Source: Opeltia flavorubescens (lineage: Eukaryota > Ascomycota > Lecanoromycetes > Teloschistales > Teloschistaceae). From it: 64,000 bases of DNA. The notes beneath the pieces were generated by a model, which searched no databases, was not told the DNA's origin, and worked only from the letters and a program-made list of their open reading frames with translations. Below are positions 11,189 through 23,874 of the stretch, piece after piece. The stretch's first letter is position 1. Every line of letters begins with the position of its first letter. The DNA lies in assembly GCA_000442125.1 (NCBI GenBank), contig KE546977.1, forward strand, positions 1,426,001-1,490,000, written 5' to 3'. Made by a program: the position numbers and the translations under genes.

Positions 11189-12040
11189 TCAATCGTCCTC
11201 GTCGGAGCTGTAGGCCGCAAGACCTAGAGATGTAGGAATTGCTTTTCCGGACGCAGCAGATGAATGCCGACGGGAATCCTTGACTAGCTCATCCACGGGG
11301 GTCGGAGAGCTGTCACCAATGGCACGTCCTTTCTCCGATTCGAGATCTTTCGGCTTGGGCTCTTTCGAAACTTCCTTAGCTGGAGATGTCAATGCTGCCT
11401 TTTCATTTAACACCGATGGCGGCTTCTCGGCTGTAGACGAAGACTTCCGCAGCTTGAAACTTGATTTGACTTCGTTGTCTTTGTTCCGCTTCCTCTTCCG
11501 CGCATTGATAGCCCACGACGTCTCTTCCCGTGTATCGTTGACCGGACTGTGAGCTTCTCGAGCTGTGCCGTTATTGGTAGTATCGGACAAAAGAGCCCTG
11601 TCTGCCTCCTCTTGCTGCCGCCGGAACAAATCGAGTTGCTCAGTTGTTTCCTTCTTGACGGCGTCCTCCTTGGCGCGAGTGGACTCGAGAACGGAGTCAA
11701 GGAACTCGACTTCGTCTTCGTCGAGGGTGCGGAATTGATTCTTCAGCCGGATGGATTCCTCAAATGCTTCTTGTTTGGCAGCTAGGTGGGGCAATCAATC
11801 TAACACGTTAGCGACTCCCAAACGCTGAAGGTAGTTGGTTATAGTAGGTTGGTTAGAAAAAAAGAGATAGTCACCTTTGTTGTTCTGTAGGACTTCGTAC
11901 AGAGAACGACCGTCCTGTTGTCTCCCTTCCTCCTCTTTCCTGCGGCGGTTGGCCTCAATCTCTTCCTGTGCCTTCAGCCACTCATCATCTCGTTCCAAGG
12001 GATTGTCGGTGGTACCGCCAGAGACAAAGCCAGACGACAT
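11189..12040 (-). CDS. FAM192A/Fyv6 family protein (NIP30 domain)
   Basis: Two exons, 12040-11875 and 11781-11189, give 252 residues. The intron (11874-11782) has donor GTGACT, branch-like CTAAC and acceptor CTAG. Splicing yields SLYEVLQNNKAAKQEAFEES, the core of the FAM192A/Fyv6 N-terminal domain, followed by LKNQFRTLDEDEVEFLDSV, its most conserved part. Human FAM192A (PIP30/NIP30) binds PA28-gamma; yeast Fyv6 is a second-step splicing factor, so a nuclear role is likely. The C-terminal half is Lys/Ser-rich and probably disordered, with a basic cluster (NARKRKRNKD) and an acidic end (SSDEDD, a CK2-type site as in the animal protein). Start chosen at 12040 because MSSGFVSGG is the usual N-terminus. 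Confidence 0.85.
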
Positions 12041-13289
12041 TCCTATCGGTGGAGGAGAGGGACGCTCTGGGTCGAGGCCTCAGGTAGCGGGCCAAATCCA
12101 GGTCACAATAAGTGAGTCACCAGTTGCGTGGATATGATCCGCGGGACAGCGTTCAAATTTGGTGCTTGAAGTTTGCCATATTACCGGTCATACTTCGTAG
12201 CGTGCGTCACATGCGAAGCTTTAGGCTCAGCTTTATGTATATGTTGATGTGGAGCACACTTTTTGATTGGATCTCACACGTGCATAATTAGAGTAATTTT
12301 ATGCTATGCATTTATATTGTTCTACGGAGTACAATAACCATTTGCCGCAAAGTACTCCAGACGACCTTTGCCTCCCTTGTACGGAGGATGGCAACAAAAG
12401 TTCAGAATATACGCTAGGTACGGGCCAAGAATACTAGTGCTATTTGGACCGAAAGCCATGAAATTTATATATTATTCTACTATAAAGCAATCGCTAATCC
12501 TGCTTCGTTAGCGACTTATATCGTTCTTCTATCTAAGCGCATTCCTACAGTACTTTTTCTATAAAATTTTGTCGGTAGCGCACAAAAATATTCACCGTTA
12601 ATATTGCTGACGGAGCGGGTAAGTCGAAGGCTACCGTAGGCCATCTAGGTAACGACGCTAGTGGCTTGGCAGTATTCTGAACTTTCCTCCGTACACCCCA
12701 AGCTTCGTGAACTTCCTTCCGCCTCATGAAACTTGAAGCGCGTTTTGTATCGCACCTCTAGTAAAGGCCCCAAGCCATTACGTAAACAAACGATGGCTAC
12801 CAGGTGCCATCAGAAGATCACCCTAGGGCGCAGACCTTTTGGGTGGAGCGATAACACCAGAACCATTGCAATCCCATTAGTACCACTACCAGGATTCTGA
12901 GATACCCAGAGATTAATGGATTCACTATATGTATACCAGTCGCATACGAAGTATGACTTGGCGCTTGTTCATGATGATCATACCAGACATCATTTGCAAA
13001 AAGTCTTGCATTTAACGTATCCTGCATACGTGATGGAGGTTGGCAACCCAGTGCGATTGGCGGTCGAGATTGCATATTCAGCCAGCCTCGTTACTCCTCA
13101 GGCCTGATATTTTCTCAGCCTTGTTGAAACGCCCATCTGATGTAAGCATCAAAGTCTGGCCCGGTCAAGTGGTTCCCATCGACTCTACTTTACGATATTC
13201 CTGTACTGCGCTTGTTGTTTGCGAATAGAGTTCAGGAGACTGTGTGAAGCAATTCATTCATACTGGCCGGGTACGTTTTGACTAAATAG
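12041..13289. other. Divergent intergenic region
   Basis: This 1.25 kb lies between the starts of the FAM192A-like gene (-) and the CorA-like gene (+), so it carries both promoters. It is AT-rich around 12290-12560. No supported open frame, tRNA or repeat was seen. Confidence 0.5.
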
Positions 13290-15955
13290 ATGTCTGGCGA
13301 CAATGACTTCCACGATAGGGCTGGCAAAGATTTCCTCGAGCAGCAGCTTTGTGAGCTGGCTTGTGCCAATGCAGAAATCCGCGTCTTTCTCAAAGATTAT
13401 GCTCAATGCAAAGATTTCCCGGCTGAAGAATTATTCCTACGGATGGTTGCTTGCAGCTACTTTGAGCCACCTTCAACCGTACAGTATTGGGCGCCAAAGT
13501 ACGTTCGGCAAGGCATGCAAGGATCTGTAGGCAATTCGAAGAAGATTACCTTCTCACAAGGATTGGATCAGTTTAGAATCTTCCTCCAGAAAGGAGAAAC
13601 AGGCTGTGCTCGCTTTTGGTGAGTCTTTCATTACTTCCATGGTTCTGTGATTTTGCAGACTCTGATCTGGAATGTACTAAGTATCATATCTTCTNATGAT
13701 GATGATCATGGGTTCCGCTCGAAAGCTTTCCCATTCAGAACAAAACTCTTCATGACTGTTCAACAACTCGCGCGGAAATACAACACTCCATTGTCAGCCC
13801 TTTTGCGAACTGTGGCTAGCGAGTGGCAATTCCACGGTGACCCTGTTGGAGATAGTAATAAGAGGGGTGACTACACAAGAGGACAACGAAAACGTCGACC
13901 TCTAACGGTCGCTTCAGCCGTGGGTGAGTCGAATCAAAGCTGTTGCTTTCTGCACTTTGATCTGCTGACGATAGTCCGAAGACGCGTCAAGAGAGCAGAG
14001 TATAGCAGATGGAGGTCAATCAATGGAGTTGCAATGGCTAGCTATTGCGCCTAGCTATAAAGTTTTAATCTACACATACGTTTGGCGGCCACACATCCGA
14101 CCACCTGATCCGATAATAGCTCGGATCTACGTCAGTGTCATCGACAGACAAGGCGCCCGGAACGTGTTGGTTATTCTGGAAGGGTGGGACCACTCAAATG
14201 GATCATTGTCCACTTACAAGATAGCCCGAGTATCCGGACCAGGGGACTATTCCAGGATCCCATCTAGCAACACACAAGAAATTCACCTGTACATCTATGC
14301 AGCTCTTAAGCAGCTGTTAGAAGACTCAAGCTCGTTCGTGGACAGTGCGTATGATCAGGTGGCTGAGCTTGTAAGTCCAAATTTCGCGATGGGAGAGAGT
14401 TTCCGAATAACTTGGCTCTGCTTCCAGACTTACAGCGGAAGAAAAAGCCCTCGCACGGAGCAATTGTCCTTCTTACTTCACTTTAGAGATTGCTGTGGCC
14501 TATCTGCCAACGCGTTGACGCATGCCGCTTCACTCGTTCAGGAACTCTCGACCAAGGTAGCATTTGATGCCTCGCCAGGGCACAAGGCTCTCAAGACATG
14601 GTTCGACAAAGCTTCTCAAGACATCGAGTTCCTCCGTTTGAAAGTGCTCGACATTGAGAAGCAGATTTTGGCAACACGTGACATGGTTGGACTCCCAGCT
14701 ATATCTTTTCTTTTTCTAATGTCTGATAGATCAAAGATCAGCTAGACCTCCGAAATGGTCGGCGTACGGGGCTGATAGGTCTACTAGCTGCCATATACGT
14801 ACCATTCGCCTTCATGTCGGTCAGTATATCTACTCTACCGTGCTTGCATATATATTCATCACTTTGAAGTCGCTCTTCGGTATGAACATTGCGGATCCTA
14901 TCTGGGGCTCAATAGTACCAGCGGTATCAAATGGTAGCGATGAAGCAAACTCGACACCACGCCCAGGCAGCTCAACAGCGAAGTTGGAAGACCAAACTCA
15001 GGCTATTGTGTCGGCCATATCCTCATCAGGAAGTTATCTTTGGAGTTTCAAAATGTATTGGATGATTACCACACCAGTAACGTTTACAACGATTCTATTG
15101 CCTCTCATCGCAGGCCCTACGATACGCACCGTCACTCGAACCTCCTACAATAACCGAGCTTACGCTAGACCTATGCTTATCGTGCTTGGTCTTGTAGGAG
15201 AAATCGCCTTGGCAACGCTGATCCCTGGTCTACCATATGTCGTGATAGTTGGGACGGTCTACGGCGTCCTGGCCGCTGTCATGCTATTTTGGTCTTCCCA
15301 CACGGGACGAAATCAGCGCCTATGGGCCGTGTTTTCTGCTTTCGTGTCATACCCACTCGTATATGACGCAAACATTGAACTCTTTGGTAGCCGGATTTTT
15401 GGTTTTGGACTTACTGGTGTCCTGCCTCTGGCTTACCTTGTCTTTACCGTGTACCGTCTCGAGATTCGGCGTCACCTCGTACCAAAGTTCCCCACTCCCC
15501 TGCGGACATCTGTTGAGACAACTGTGAGAGTATGGCATCGGTTCAATCCGACGACCCGTCGCTGGATGGTACGTGCCTGTTACTATGGCCTCGCCTGGTG
15601 CATGCTCTCCATGACTGGCATCTGGACGGATTTCATAATTTTCTTTGGTATATATGGTGTTAACCGCCTGATCCGCTCTTCCAAGTCTGGCGAGTATCTC
15701 ATATGGTGGTTGTTATATGCGGGCGTATATTGCCTCTCTATCTCCCTTGGTTATTGGATAGAGGAGCTACTTACCGCGTTTCTCCCAGCGCTATACTTAT
15801 GCGTCTTCTGGATTTATCTTGATCATCAGGCTTTCGTCATCAGCATAATCAGACGTTTGAAGCGACCCCGACCGCGAGCGCAATATGCCACAGTTTCGTC
15901 CGAGGAGGGGTTGCCGGTCGGGAATCCTGCCGCAATTAACTCGACGGTGGCCTGA
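13290..15955 (+). CDS. CorA-like Mg2+ transporter family protein with extra C-terminal membrane region
   Basis: Six exons give 798 residues: 13290-13618, 13682-13919, 13975-14370, 14428-14685, 14730-14819, 14870-15955. The N-terminal part is the fungal CorA cytosolic domain (VWRPHIRPPDPIIARIYV). A long helical stretch leads into GLLAAIYVPFAFMSSLFGMNI, where GMN (residues 441-443) is the pore signature of CorA channels; the last intron splits this motif. CorA proteins end after a second helix, but here about 350 residues follow with several further hydrophobic segments. Intron 1 is uncertain: the better-looking acceptor at 13658 makes a stop, whereas 13681 (TACTAAG) keeps the frame, and an N at 13695 lies close by. 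Intron 2 uses donor GTGGGT at 13920. Transport of Mg2+ is inferred from family. Confidence 0.8.
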
Positions 15956-18571
15956 ATGGCTCGTCGTATCCAGCGCAGTCGAAGCTGGATTGATTAAGAC
16001 TTCCGGTTGGATTAATCTCGATCTAGCTGGTGTAGAGCATTACGTATCAACACTGTGGGATTACTTTCTGGTATGGGAGACTTGTACATACTACACCTAT
16101 TGGCACTTTCAGTACATCACTCGTCGAACGTGTTCCTGGACTCAGACATTTTCCTCGACGATGGGAATACGATGTTTCGTCTGACAACCTGTAACGTTTT
16201 GGTCTATTTTCTGCGGGGATATATGCTACCACATGTCATCATGAAAACACGCGTTCATATTCGGGGCCCTGGATGGTCTCATCCATAATTCCGGATAAAG
16301 GAATGGCGGCCGAATCTTATTCTATGTCTTTCTATCATTCTACAGCGATACCTATCCCTGTCTTCCATCTATCATGTACGCACGCAATGGCAATGACGCC
16401 TCATCAATACCTTCCTTCCTTTCATCCTCCACGAATTCGTTCGTCTTTCGTGATACTAGTCCCCTCCTATTGAGGTGACAGCGCAGCTAGGCGCTAGAGC
16501 TATGGAACATGGTGGAAATTGCGATAGCGATGTGCAGGTATTGAATCAAAAAATTAATACAATTTGGAACATAACTCTGACTAATTTTGAGTGCTTAGAA
16601 CAATGAATATATAGCTCACTAATAGCAACGAGAAAAAAAAACCAATCTTGAATTGAACGCTGATCTAAGTAGTAAGGTAGCTTTTAATAAAACTCGGGGA
16701 AGGGGGACTTCATCAAAATGGTGATGATAGATTTTCTGAGCTTAATATTGATACACGCAAATTCTTTGCTTTCATCGTTCACTCGATAGAAACTTGATTC
16801 AGAAAATTTGATTATGTTTGAATAATCCATTTGCTGACATCTCTCCTATATCCCCAACAGCCAACAAAGATAACCTAGGGCATTTTCAATCAGGGCCACA
16901 CCGTGGATCCTGCTAGCATGTCGAGTCATTCGTATCACTCTTCGTAAGTTACAAGATTACCGCTGTTGCACCTGCCAAAAGGACGGGAGTGGAAGTCCAA
17001 GAATCGGAATGCAGAGCAGAGCAGAGCATAGCATAGCGTAGCGGAGATCCGAGGCTTCTCGTACCACGCCGCAAACCAATCATTCGATGTTAGAGTATCG
17101 CACACTTAGACTGCCAGCCATGACCTTACCATTCACGAAAGATATGATAGCGGCTGCAAAAATTCAAACTATGCGACTGGCGTCGTAAGTCTTTAGGATG
17201 TAACAGGTCCATCATGTCTCAATAGATGAGCCACGCGGATAGGCCTAAGGAGTATTAGATATATAATGATCATCACAATGAGTGAGAGAAGAGATTGCCC
17301 AAAGTCTCTATTTCGACAAGAATGCGATGGAAGTGTTCTAATCGCCGAGGTATGTGAGATCTACTACCGCCAGCGCTCTATGAAGTTGGTATGTTTTGTT
17401 CATTCAACGCGACAATATGGTTTCAGTCTTTCGACGTTATGCTGAAACTACCTAGGACTATTCGAGAAAGGCATGGCCGCTACTCGCCTTGAGGAGAGAG
17501 TAGTCACGTTTTAAATATAGCACCAGCATGAGATTTTACTTCTTCTTTTCCTCTGTTGCGATGGTCACGAGAACGACTAGGCTCTGCCTTTGCACCAAAA
17601 TTGAAGATTGAGTTGGTGATTATACATGAGATTATCCGAAGGTGACTATTTGAACGTGAAATTTTACTTACGACTGGGAGAGACCGAATACTGAAGTGTT
17701 TTTCGGCAATCTTCAAGAACTTCTGATAAGCAAGGGAAAAGTTTACACGGCAATTCGAGATTATCAATCTCCGATCCTTCCTTGCATGCGCGGCGTGATT
17801 CCTTCGAGGTTCCATTGCATATCTTGGCAACGCGTTATTCCTTGGCAAGCTAGATGGAAGGGGAAGCTCGATTTCTTCCCCGGTCATTGTGCCTGACATC
17901 GACCGAGGCTTTTGTCGTGTTTCGTTTATCTGGTCCCACTTATATCTCGGAGTAATTGATGGAAGTTTGTCAGGCTCTTCTAGCAGGCTGTGCGCTGGCT
18001 ATAGTACCGAGACGAATTCTGAGCAATCAATGTCCATTGGTGCTTGAGTCCTGTTCTCGCAGGCAACGAATTGACCACATCGACCCAAAGTCACGGTATA
18101 CAGAGCATCTTGCATCATGGAGATCTTCATAATCAACAGTCCAGAATTTTGACAATCCGACCACAGAGGCCAAAAGCTCCGACACAGCAGGTTGACGTCA
18201 TTTTGCCAAGGGTAAGCTGCAGCAGCTTAATGTCGTAACACTCCTCGACCTTCTGAATCCAGCATAACGGCAGCTCAATTCTCCATCTTCCAGCTACCAC
18301 CTGCCTTACGTGACGAAAAATCCGAGTTGTGATTGGGCATGGCCTTCATCAAAAGCTTACCTCCCGGGGTGTGCTGCAACGTGCTGCATGCTGGTGCGGG
18401 GATGCTTGCTTCATCGGTAGAGCTCCACTCTGATAAAAGCTTCAACGTCAGATCTTGTCGCATTCATAAGAGGATGCGGCTCCGTTCTTTTTGATTTCTT
18501 TTCCGGAGCTTCGTTTGGTTTCAGTTGTGGGTTGCTTTCTGTTTTACTAGCTACGTGAAATAACCGTCACG
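15956..18571. other. 2.6 kb intergenic region
   Basis: No supported gene between the CorA-like gene and dipeptidyl peptidase V. A pentamer repeat lies at 17011-17045. The last ~150 bases are pyrimidine-rich and form the DPP V promoter and leader. An open frame on the - strand at 17504-17899 has no features. Confidence 0.5.
17011..17045. repeat. Short tandem pentamer repeat
   Basis: Seven consecutive five-base units of the form GCRKA (GCAGA three times, GCATA twice, GCGTA, GCGGA). It lies in intergenic DNA and no function is evident. Confidence 0.75.
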
Positions 18572-20788
18572 ATGAAGTCAATCGTTCGTAGAATAGCAGC
18601 AGTGGCATTGGCAGTCTTACCCATTGCCAATGCAATCACACCGGAGGGCATGCTTGCCGCTCCTCGGCGAGGTGTTGCGCTTGCCAATCCCTCTGGAGTA
18701 AATACTCTTTTCTGCTGAAGCGCATTCATCTTAAGCTAATTGAGATGAAAGGACTTTGCCATTTACACAAGCACAAATTACTCTTTCGACGAGCATGAGG
18801 CGACGACTGTCTGGGAACAAATTGACTTGAGCTCCGGCGATGCCTCCCTCTGGACTGCCGATTCCAACATCTCCGAAGTCGTCTTCGTAGGCCCAACCAA
18901 CACGAGCATTCTCTACATCAATGCGACCAATGAGGAGGGTGATGGAGGTATCTCTCTGTACACTGCCGATGCTACCAATCTTGCGGGCGCTAAGCTCGCT
19001 GCCTCGCTACCTGCGCCTTTCTCTGGCTTGAAAGCTTCCACCACGAAGTCTGGGGATATTCACTTCCTCGTGTATGCCATGGCATATCCCAACGGCACAG
19101 CTTACAATGAAGACTTGGCAGATACACCTGCTAGCACGGCAAGGATATACACTGACATCTACGTGAGACATTGGGATACCTATCTCACCCCAGAGCGCAA
19201 TGCCGTCTTTGGCGGTGTCCTTGCCAAAAGTAGTAGTAATAGCTCTCCCAGTTCGAGCTACTCTCTTAAGGGTGACCTGACGAATTATGTTACCGGGATA
19301 TGCAATGCCACCTGTGCTGAGTCCCCTGTTCAGCCATTTGGTGGTAGCGGCGACTACGACCTCTCACCCGATGGAAGCCAGGTCGTCTTCCTCACCAAGA
19401 ATATCGACCTTCCACTTGCCAACTTTACCAGCAGCCAGATCTACTGGGTCCCGTTCACTGGCACCGCCAATGACTCGGTCCCAATAAATCCAATCGGTGC
19501 TACTCCAGGCGCCGAAGGTGCATCCGCCACTCCCACCTTCTCCAAGGATGGATCAAAGATCGCTTACTTCCAGATGAATGGCATCTACTACGAGTCTGAC
19601 CGTAACATCATCTATGTCGCTAACGCCGACCCCACCAATCTTAATATCTCAAGCCTCGCCGGTGACTGGGACCGATCACCAGATGTGGTCGTCTGGTCCA
19701 ACGATGATAGTACCCTCTATGTCGCAGCTCCTGATCTAGGTCGCGAGCGTGTCTTCCCCGTCCCCCTGAGCGCAGGAGCCGACTACAAGCCCGCAAATAT
19801 CACCAACGAAGGTGTCCCCGCCGGAATGCAAGTCCTCGCTAACGGTGATATCCTCGTTTCCGACTCCAAAATTTGGTCTAGCCGAGACATCTACACCGTC
19901 AGTCCCGATGGCAAATCCACGAACATGCTCTTCCAGGCCAATCTCGTCGATCCCGCTTTGTCCGGCCTCGGTCCCGATGACGTCTCGGAGTTCTACTTCA
20001 CGTCCAACAGCACAGACATAGAGCTCCAATCCTGGATCATCTACCCCGAAAACTTCTCCTCGTCCGAAACCTACCCCCTCGCATTCCTCGTCCACGGCGG
20101 TCCTCAAGGCGGCTTCTACAACTCCTGGTCCACACGCTGGAACTACAAAGTCTGGGCCGACCAAGGCTACGTCGTCGTCGCTCCTAACCCCACCGCTAGC
20201 TCCGGCTGGGGCCAAAACCTCACCGACGCAGTCAGCAAACACTGGGGCGATTACCCATACTGGGATCTTGTGCACGCATACGATTACGCCAAAGCCAACT
20301 TCTCCTACATAGACACCGCGCGTGGTATCGCCGCCGGCGCCTCTTTCGGTGGATACATGATGAACTGGTTCCAAGGCCACGAAATGGGCCGTCGCTTCAA
20401 CGCCCTCGTCACCCATGACGGCGTCACGAATTCCCTCTCTGACTACGCTACGGAAGAATTATGGTTCATCAACCACGACGAAGGTGGTATTTTCACCTCC
20501 CCCAATGAAACCTCCACCTATTACCGCTGGAACCCCATCGCTTTCTACGACAATTGGGCTACACCGCACTTTGTGGTGCATAATGACCTGGACTATCGAC
20601 TTCCGGTTAGTGAAGGGATTATGCTTTTTAATATGCTCCAGGTGAAGGGTGTGCCGAGTAAATTTTTGAATTTCCCGGATGAGAATCATTGGGTTCTTGA
20701 TCGGGAGAATAGTAGGGTTTGGCATCGGGAGATTTTTAAGTGGATTAATTATTATAGCGGGTTGAGTGGGGCGAGTAGTCCTTACTAG
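18572..20788 (+). CDS. Secreted dipeptidyl peptidase V (prolyl oligopeptidase family, S9)
   Basis: Two exons, 18572-18697 and 18752-20788, give 720 residues, the usual size for fungal DPP V. The 54-base intron (18698-18751) has donor GTAAAT and branch GCTAAT. The N-terminus MKSIVRRIAAVALAVLPIANA is a signal peptide. A beta-propeller-type region precedes the alpha/beta-hydrolase domain, which holds the triad: Ser573 in GASFGGYM, Asp656 in HNDLDYRLP and His688 in DENHWVL. LVHGGPQGGF matches the conserved strand/oxyanion region. Many NxS/T sites fit a glycosylated extracellular enzyme. The family releases X-Ala, His-Ser or Ser-Tyr dipeptides from peptides outside the cell. Codons turn from C-ending to G/T-ending at about 20590. 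No pathway partner is adjacent. Confidence 0.93.
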
Positions 20789-21690
20789 AGTTTCGGGAAA
20801 TAGATATATAGCTGCGGGGTTTGGGGGATGTGTGAGAAGGAGACGCGAGATCCTAGATTGCGAGCTCGGGGACGATAAAATGAATATTTTAACGCGGTGA
20901 TTTATACTTGACTGAGGACTGTGGATGAGGCGTATTTCTGCTAGTATATGCCACCTTTGGACTCTGCGGAGCTAGGTACATCTTTATATGGGGTGCTAAC
21001 AGTTAAAGTAGCACCGTATTTTGGATGCTCAAACTATGAAACCATCATCCATTGGCAAGGTTTCATCATCGTCCACCCCTACCTTTCGCTCGCTGTGGTC
21101 CAGTAAATAGGATCTGTTCAGAGCGCAGATCCCTCTTACTATGTTAACCGGTTGGGCATTGAATATCGTATCTCATTGGTCGCCGAAGATCTCTGCCTGA
21201 TCATACTTGCGATGACACTACATTGCCCTCTTGGAGGAGTGCGGCGCATACTTATGGCACCCATTCAGCCAGCCCCTTGGAGCAGATCTTTCTAAATACG
21301 CTCATCCATCGCCGTATGCCGGTTGTACCTTCGGCCTAAACTTTTCAAGGGCTTGGCATTCTAATGCTCTTTCCCTCCATCGAGATTAATCATCTACCAG
21401 GCTCTCAGGTTAGATTGCGCAGCTACCTGCGTTTTTACCCTGGCATCGAATTCGTCATCTCCACTCTATCAAAGCTCCAAAATCCTCGATTATTCAATCT
21501 GAAATTCGAGGTCCTCCGGTAGCTAATCAGTGTTTTTTCTCTTTAACTTTTCTCCCCTCTCGTAGACGTCATTTATTTTTATCAGATTTCAAAAATTGAA
21601 CTCACTCACCATTCTATCCTGCGGTTGCTTTTTCCAGTTTTGCGTCAGCAGCTAGCTGCCCTTGTATGACCATATGTACAAGCTATAAGC
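20789..21690. other. Intergenic region
   Basis: About 0.9 kb after DPP V and before the decayed small-secreted-protein gene. No open frame, RNA gene or repeat is supported. The stretch 21540-21640 is T-rich and may be an old promoter. Confidence 0.45.
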
Positions 21691-22238
21691 ATGGCTTCAA
21701 CCTCGGCAGCGTGTGTATTGCTCACATATGTTATTCTCATATATACGGAAAAGTGGTAACGATAATGGCGTGAGTGAACTCAGGTTTGGCGAATCATGTT
21801 GTTCTGATAACGTATTGCTTGCCCGGACGGTTTCGAATGGGCATAGAGAAGTGCACTGGAAGAATGTGATTAGCACGAAAGGAACATTCTTTATGGTTGG
21901 TATGTCGAAATTCTCGGAGGTTACTTCCTTGGTCACTGCGAGGCCAGGGACTCCAATTGAGGACGTTTAGGAAGAATTGTGGGAGCTCTGGTGGGATGCT
22001 TCCGAAAAGAGGGATTGGCGTCCGGCTGGCGATGGAGGCATCGAGAGATATAATATTCAAGATGTGGGCGGACTGGTTTGGCGGTATGAACTGGATGTTG
22101 GAGATTGAATTGTACTCGCTCAAAGGGACGTATGCTTTCTGTGACGAGACTGAAGATTGTTATAAGCTGGAGGTTTGTGCCGGAGTGGGTCACTACGTCA
22201 GCTATAGTTCTAAGCAGCCAAATCTTGGGCGGATGTGA
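21691..22238 (+). pseudogene. Decayed small secreted cysteine-containing protein gene
   Basis: A broken paralogue of the gene at 58946-59571. The shared order is REVHWKNVISTKG (intact copy: SQVHWRNATSTKG), DWRPAGDGGIERYNIQD then WRYELD (intact: GWRQAGMEGLSEYNLLD then YRYELD), and FCDETEDCYKLEVC (intact: FCDESGDCYKLGVC). Damage: an in-frame TAG at 21968-21970, and an extra base near 22095 that shifts the C-terminal third into another frame. A possible signal-peptide start is MASTSAACVLLTYVILIY at 21691, but it soon meets a stop and no intron of normal size rescues it. The reading frames between lesions remain protein-like, so the loss seems recent. The family is unknown; small size, secretion and paired cysteines would suit an effector-like protein, which is inference. 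Confidence 0.7.
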
Positions 22239-22934
22239 CCTTTAGTAGGGGAGAATGTTAGTGTTCGTGCGAATGAGAGCATTGTTTGGGATTACTGTGT
22301 TCTTATCTCATTGGATCTACCAGTACTGTGATCTTGCCACAGTCATTTGAGATTATCCGGCAGTCAAGGCATATCTCATCGAATAATTGTGAAGCTTTTT
22401 TGTATCCAGAGAGTCCGTTGATTAAAAAGCCTATTCACTAGTATCGAATCTCTTGAGGCGTGGTAGTCCATGTCTGTACGTCCGTGCGTTCTTTGAGAAA
22501 TCACTGTGTTTCTATTTGATGAGTCGTTCGTCTTAGACTTCAGACTAGCCTCAGTGCTTAGCTTTCGTGAGTAAATTTGTCAATAGTATAATGGTCTGAT
22601 CTATATTAAGTTTCAAATTAGGCGTTCGAGAACAATTCCTTCCATTTCGCGACTAATACAACATAGGGTCTTAAAGAAGTGAGCTCAGGATCTAGTCTCA
22701 CAAGAGCTGGGGCAAATAAGTGCATTCAATTTCAAATATGGTAATTAAACCTGTGATCGGGCGAGCTGAGTTTCCAGCTTTGGGATAGCTGTTTCGTCGA
22801 GGCCGCAAGAGTATTTCAGAAGTGCTAATGACTGGGATATATATATGGACAGATCTTCTAGATATTCTGGCTGACTTCTGTCATTATCTGAAATCATCTT
22901 TTTCATAACAATCTGGAATCCCCTTGCCTCAAAC
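22239..22934. other. Intergenic region
   Basis: About 0.7 kb with no supported gene. One 63-codon frame on the - strand (22745-22936) has no recognisable features. Confidence 0.4.
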
Positions 22935-23874
22935 AAGGTCCTCTGGGTCTTTCATGCCGGCGGCAAACCCAACGTTGGTCTCCGTGAATGGGATGCAAGT
23001 TATGGTGGTACCACTTTCACGACGGAAAAGGAGGAGAGCCCTCAGGGAATTCTCAATGTTCCGACCTCCCTTCTTACCGCCATCCCCTTGAGAAATGGGT
23101 TCGTCCCCAAAGCGAGAATGTAGACCGGCACTAAGTCATTAGATTCGTGCATAAGGCGTCGTCAGCATCGGCGAGAAAAAGTATCTCTAGCTTCTCAGTA
23201 CTGTCTCTCGATCACTTGGTGTCGAAACACTGTACATATCTTTGGCTGGAGTAAGCGATGGTAAAAAAGAGGGATACTTTTACTATCTCGAGCATGTTCC
23301 GTTCTGATAGTGCAGGAGATATTGTTACTGATGTTTCGCGCAGTAAAGATCCCGTACGACCGTACGAGCAGTCCGTTGACATTAATACGCTAGAACCCGG
23401 ATAGGTTGATAGGAATACGATGATTCTCAAAGACGAGGGAAGTCTTAGGAAACTTTCGGCAGATGTTACTCCAACGAAAATTACACGCGCTATGCTGCCT
23501 TCCGAAATACAGATGGCATTGTCCGGGTATGGGACTCAGCAACTTAATAAGGTGAGCACAAATGCTCGTATACGACGGTTTCGAGAATTTCAATGATGTC
23601 TGTGCGGGGAAATACCATTATTGACACCAAAGAACAATTCCCAGAACGACACCACACTTACCGCATGCACATATGCGGATGGTCAGATAGCGATCAGAAT
23701 GATGTACTAGGTTTGCAGGTAAAGAAGGGGACCTTATTTCGAAGCTACGAGGTTGACGATGGTGACTGGAATACTCAATTGTTGAGTAACTTGACGAAGC
23801 CCGACGCTTTCGTCTCCCATTGCTGTATTTGTCAATGGAGATCTGGAAGTGAATACCCTGGTTTTATAAGCTAG
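22935..23874 (+). pseudogene. Decayed gene, possibly a beta-propeller (lectin-like) protein
   Basis: Protein-like stretches on the + strand are separated by stops and frame changes: LWVFHAGGKPNVGLREWDA (from 22938), LGVETLYISLAGVSDGKKEG (near 23220), NYTRYAAFRNTDGIVRVWD (near 23485), and a longer open part from 23593 to 23874. Repeated units with W/V-rich strands followed by Gly/Asp turns resemble blades of a beta-propeller such as fungal fucose-binding lectins, but I cannot name the family with confidence. No start codon, signal peptide or splice pattern joins the pieces. It lies beside another pseudogene, which supports a local decay zone. Confidence 0.35.

Noticed and set aside
19736-20416. 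Long - strand open frame of 226 codons inside DPP V
   Set aside because: It is antisense to the well-supported DPP V exon, caused by its C-ending codons; no family likeness.
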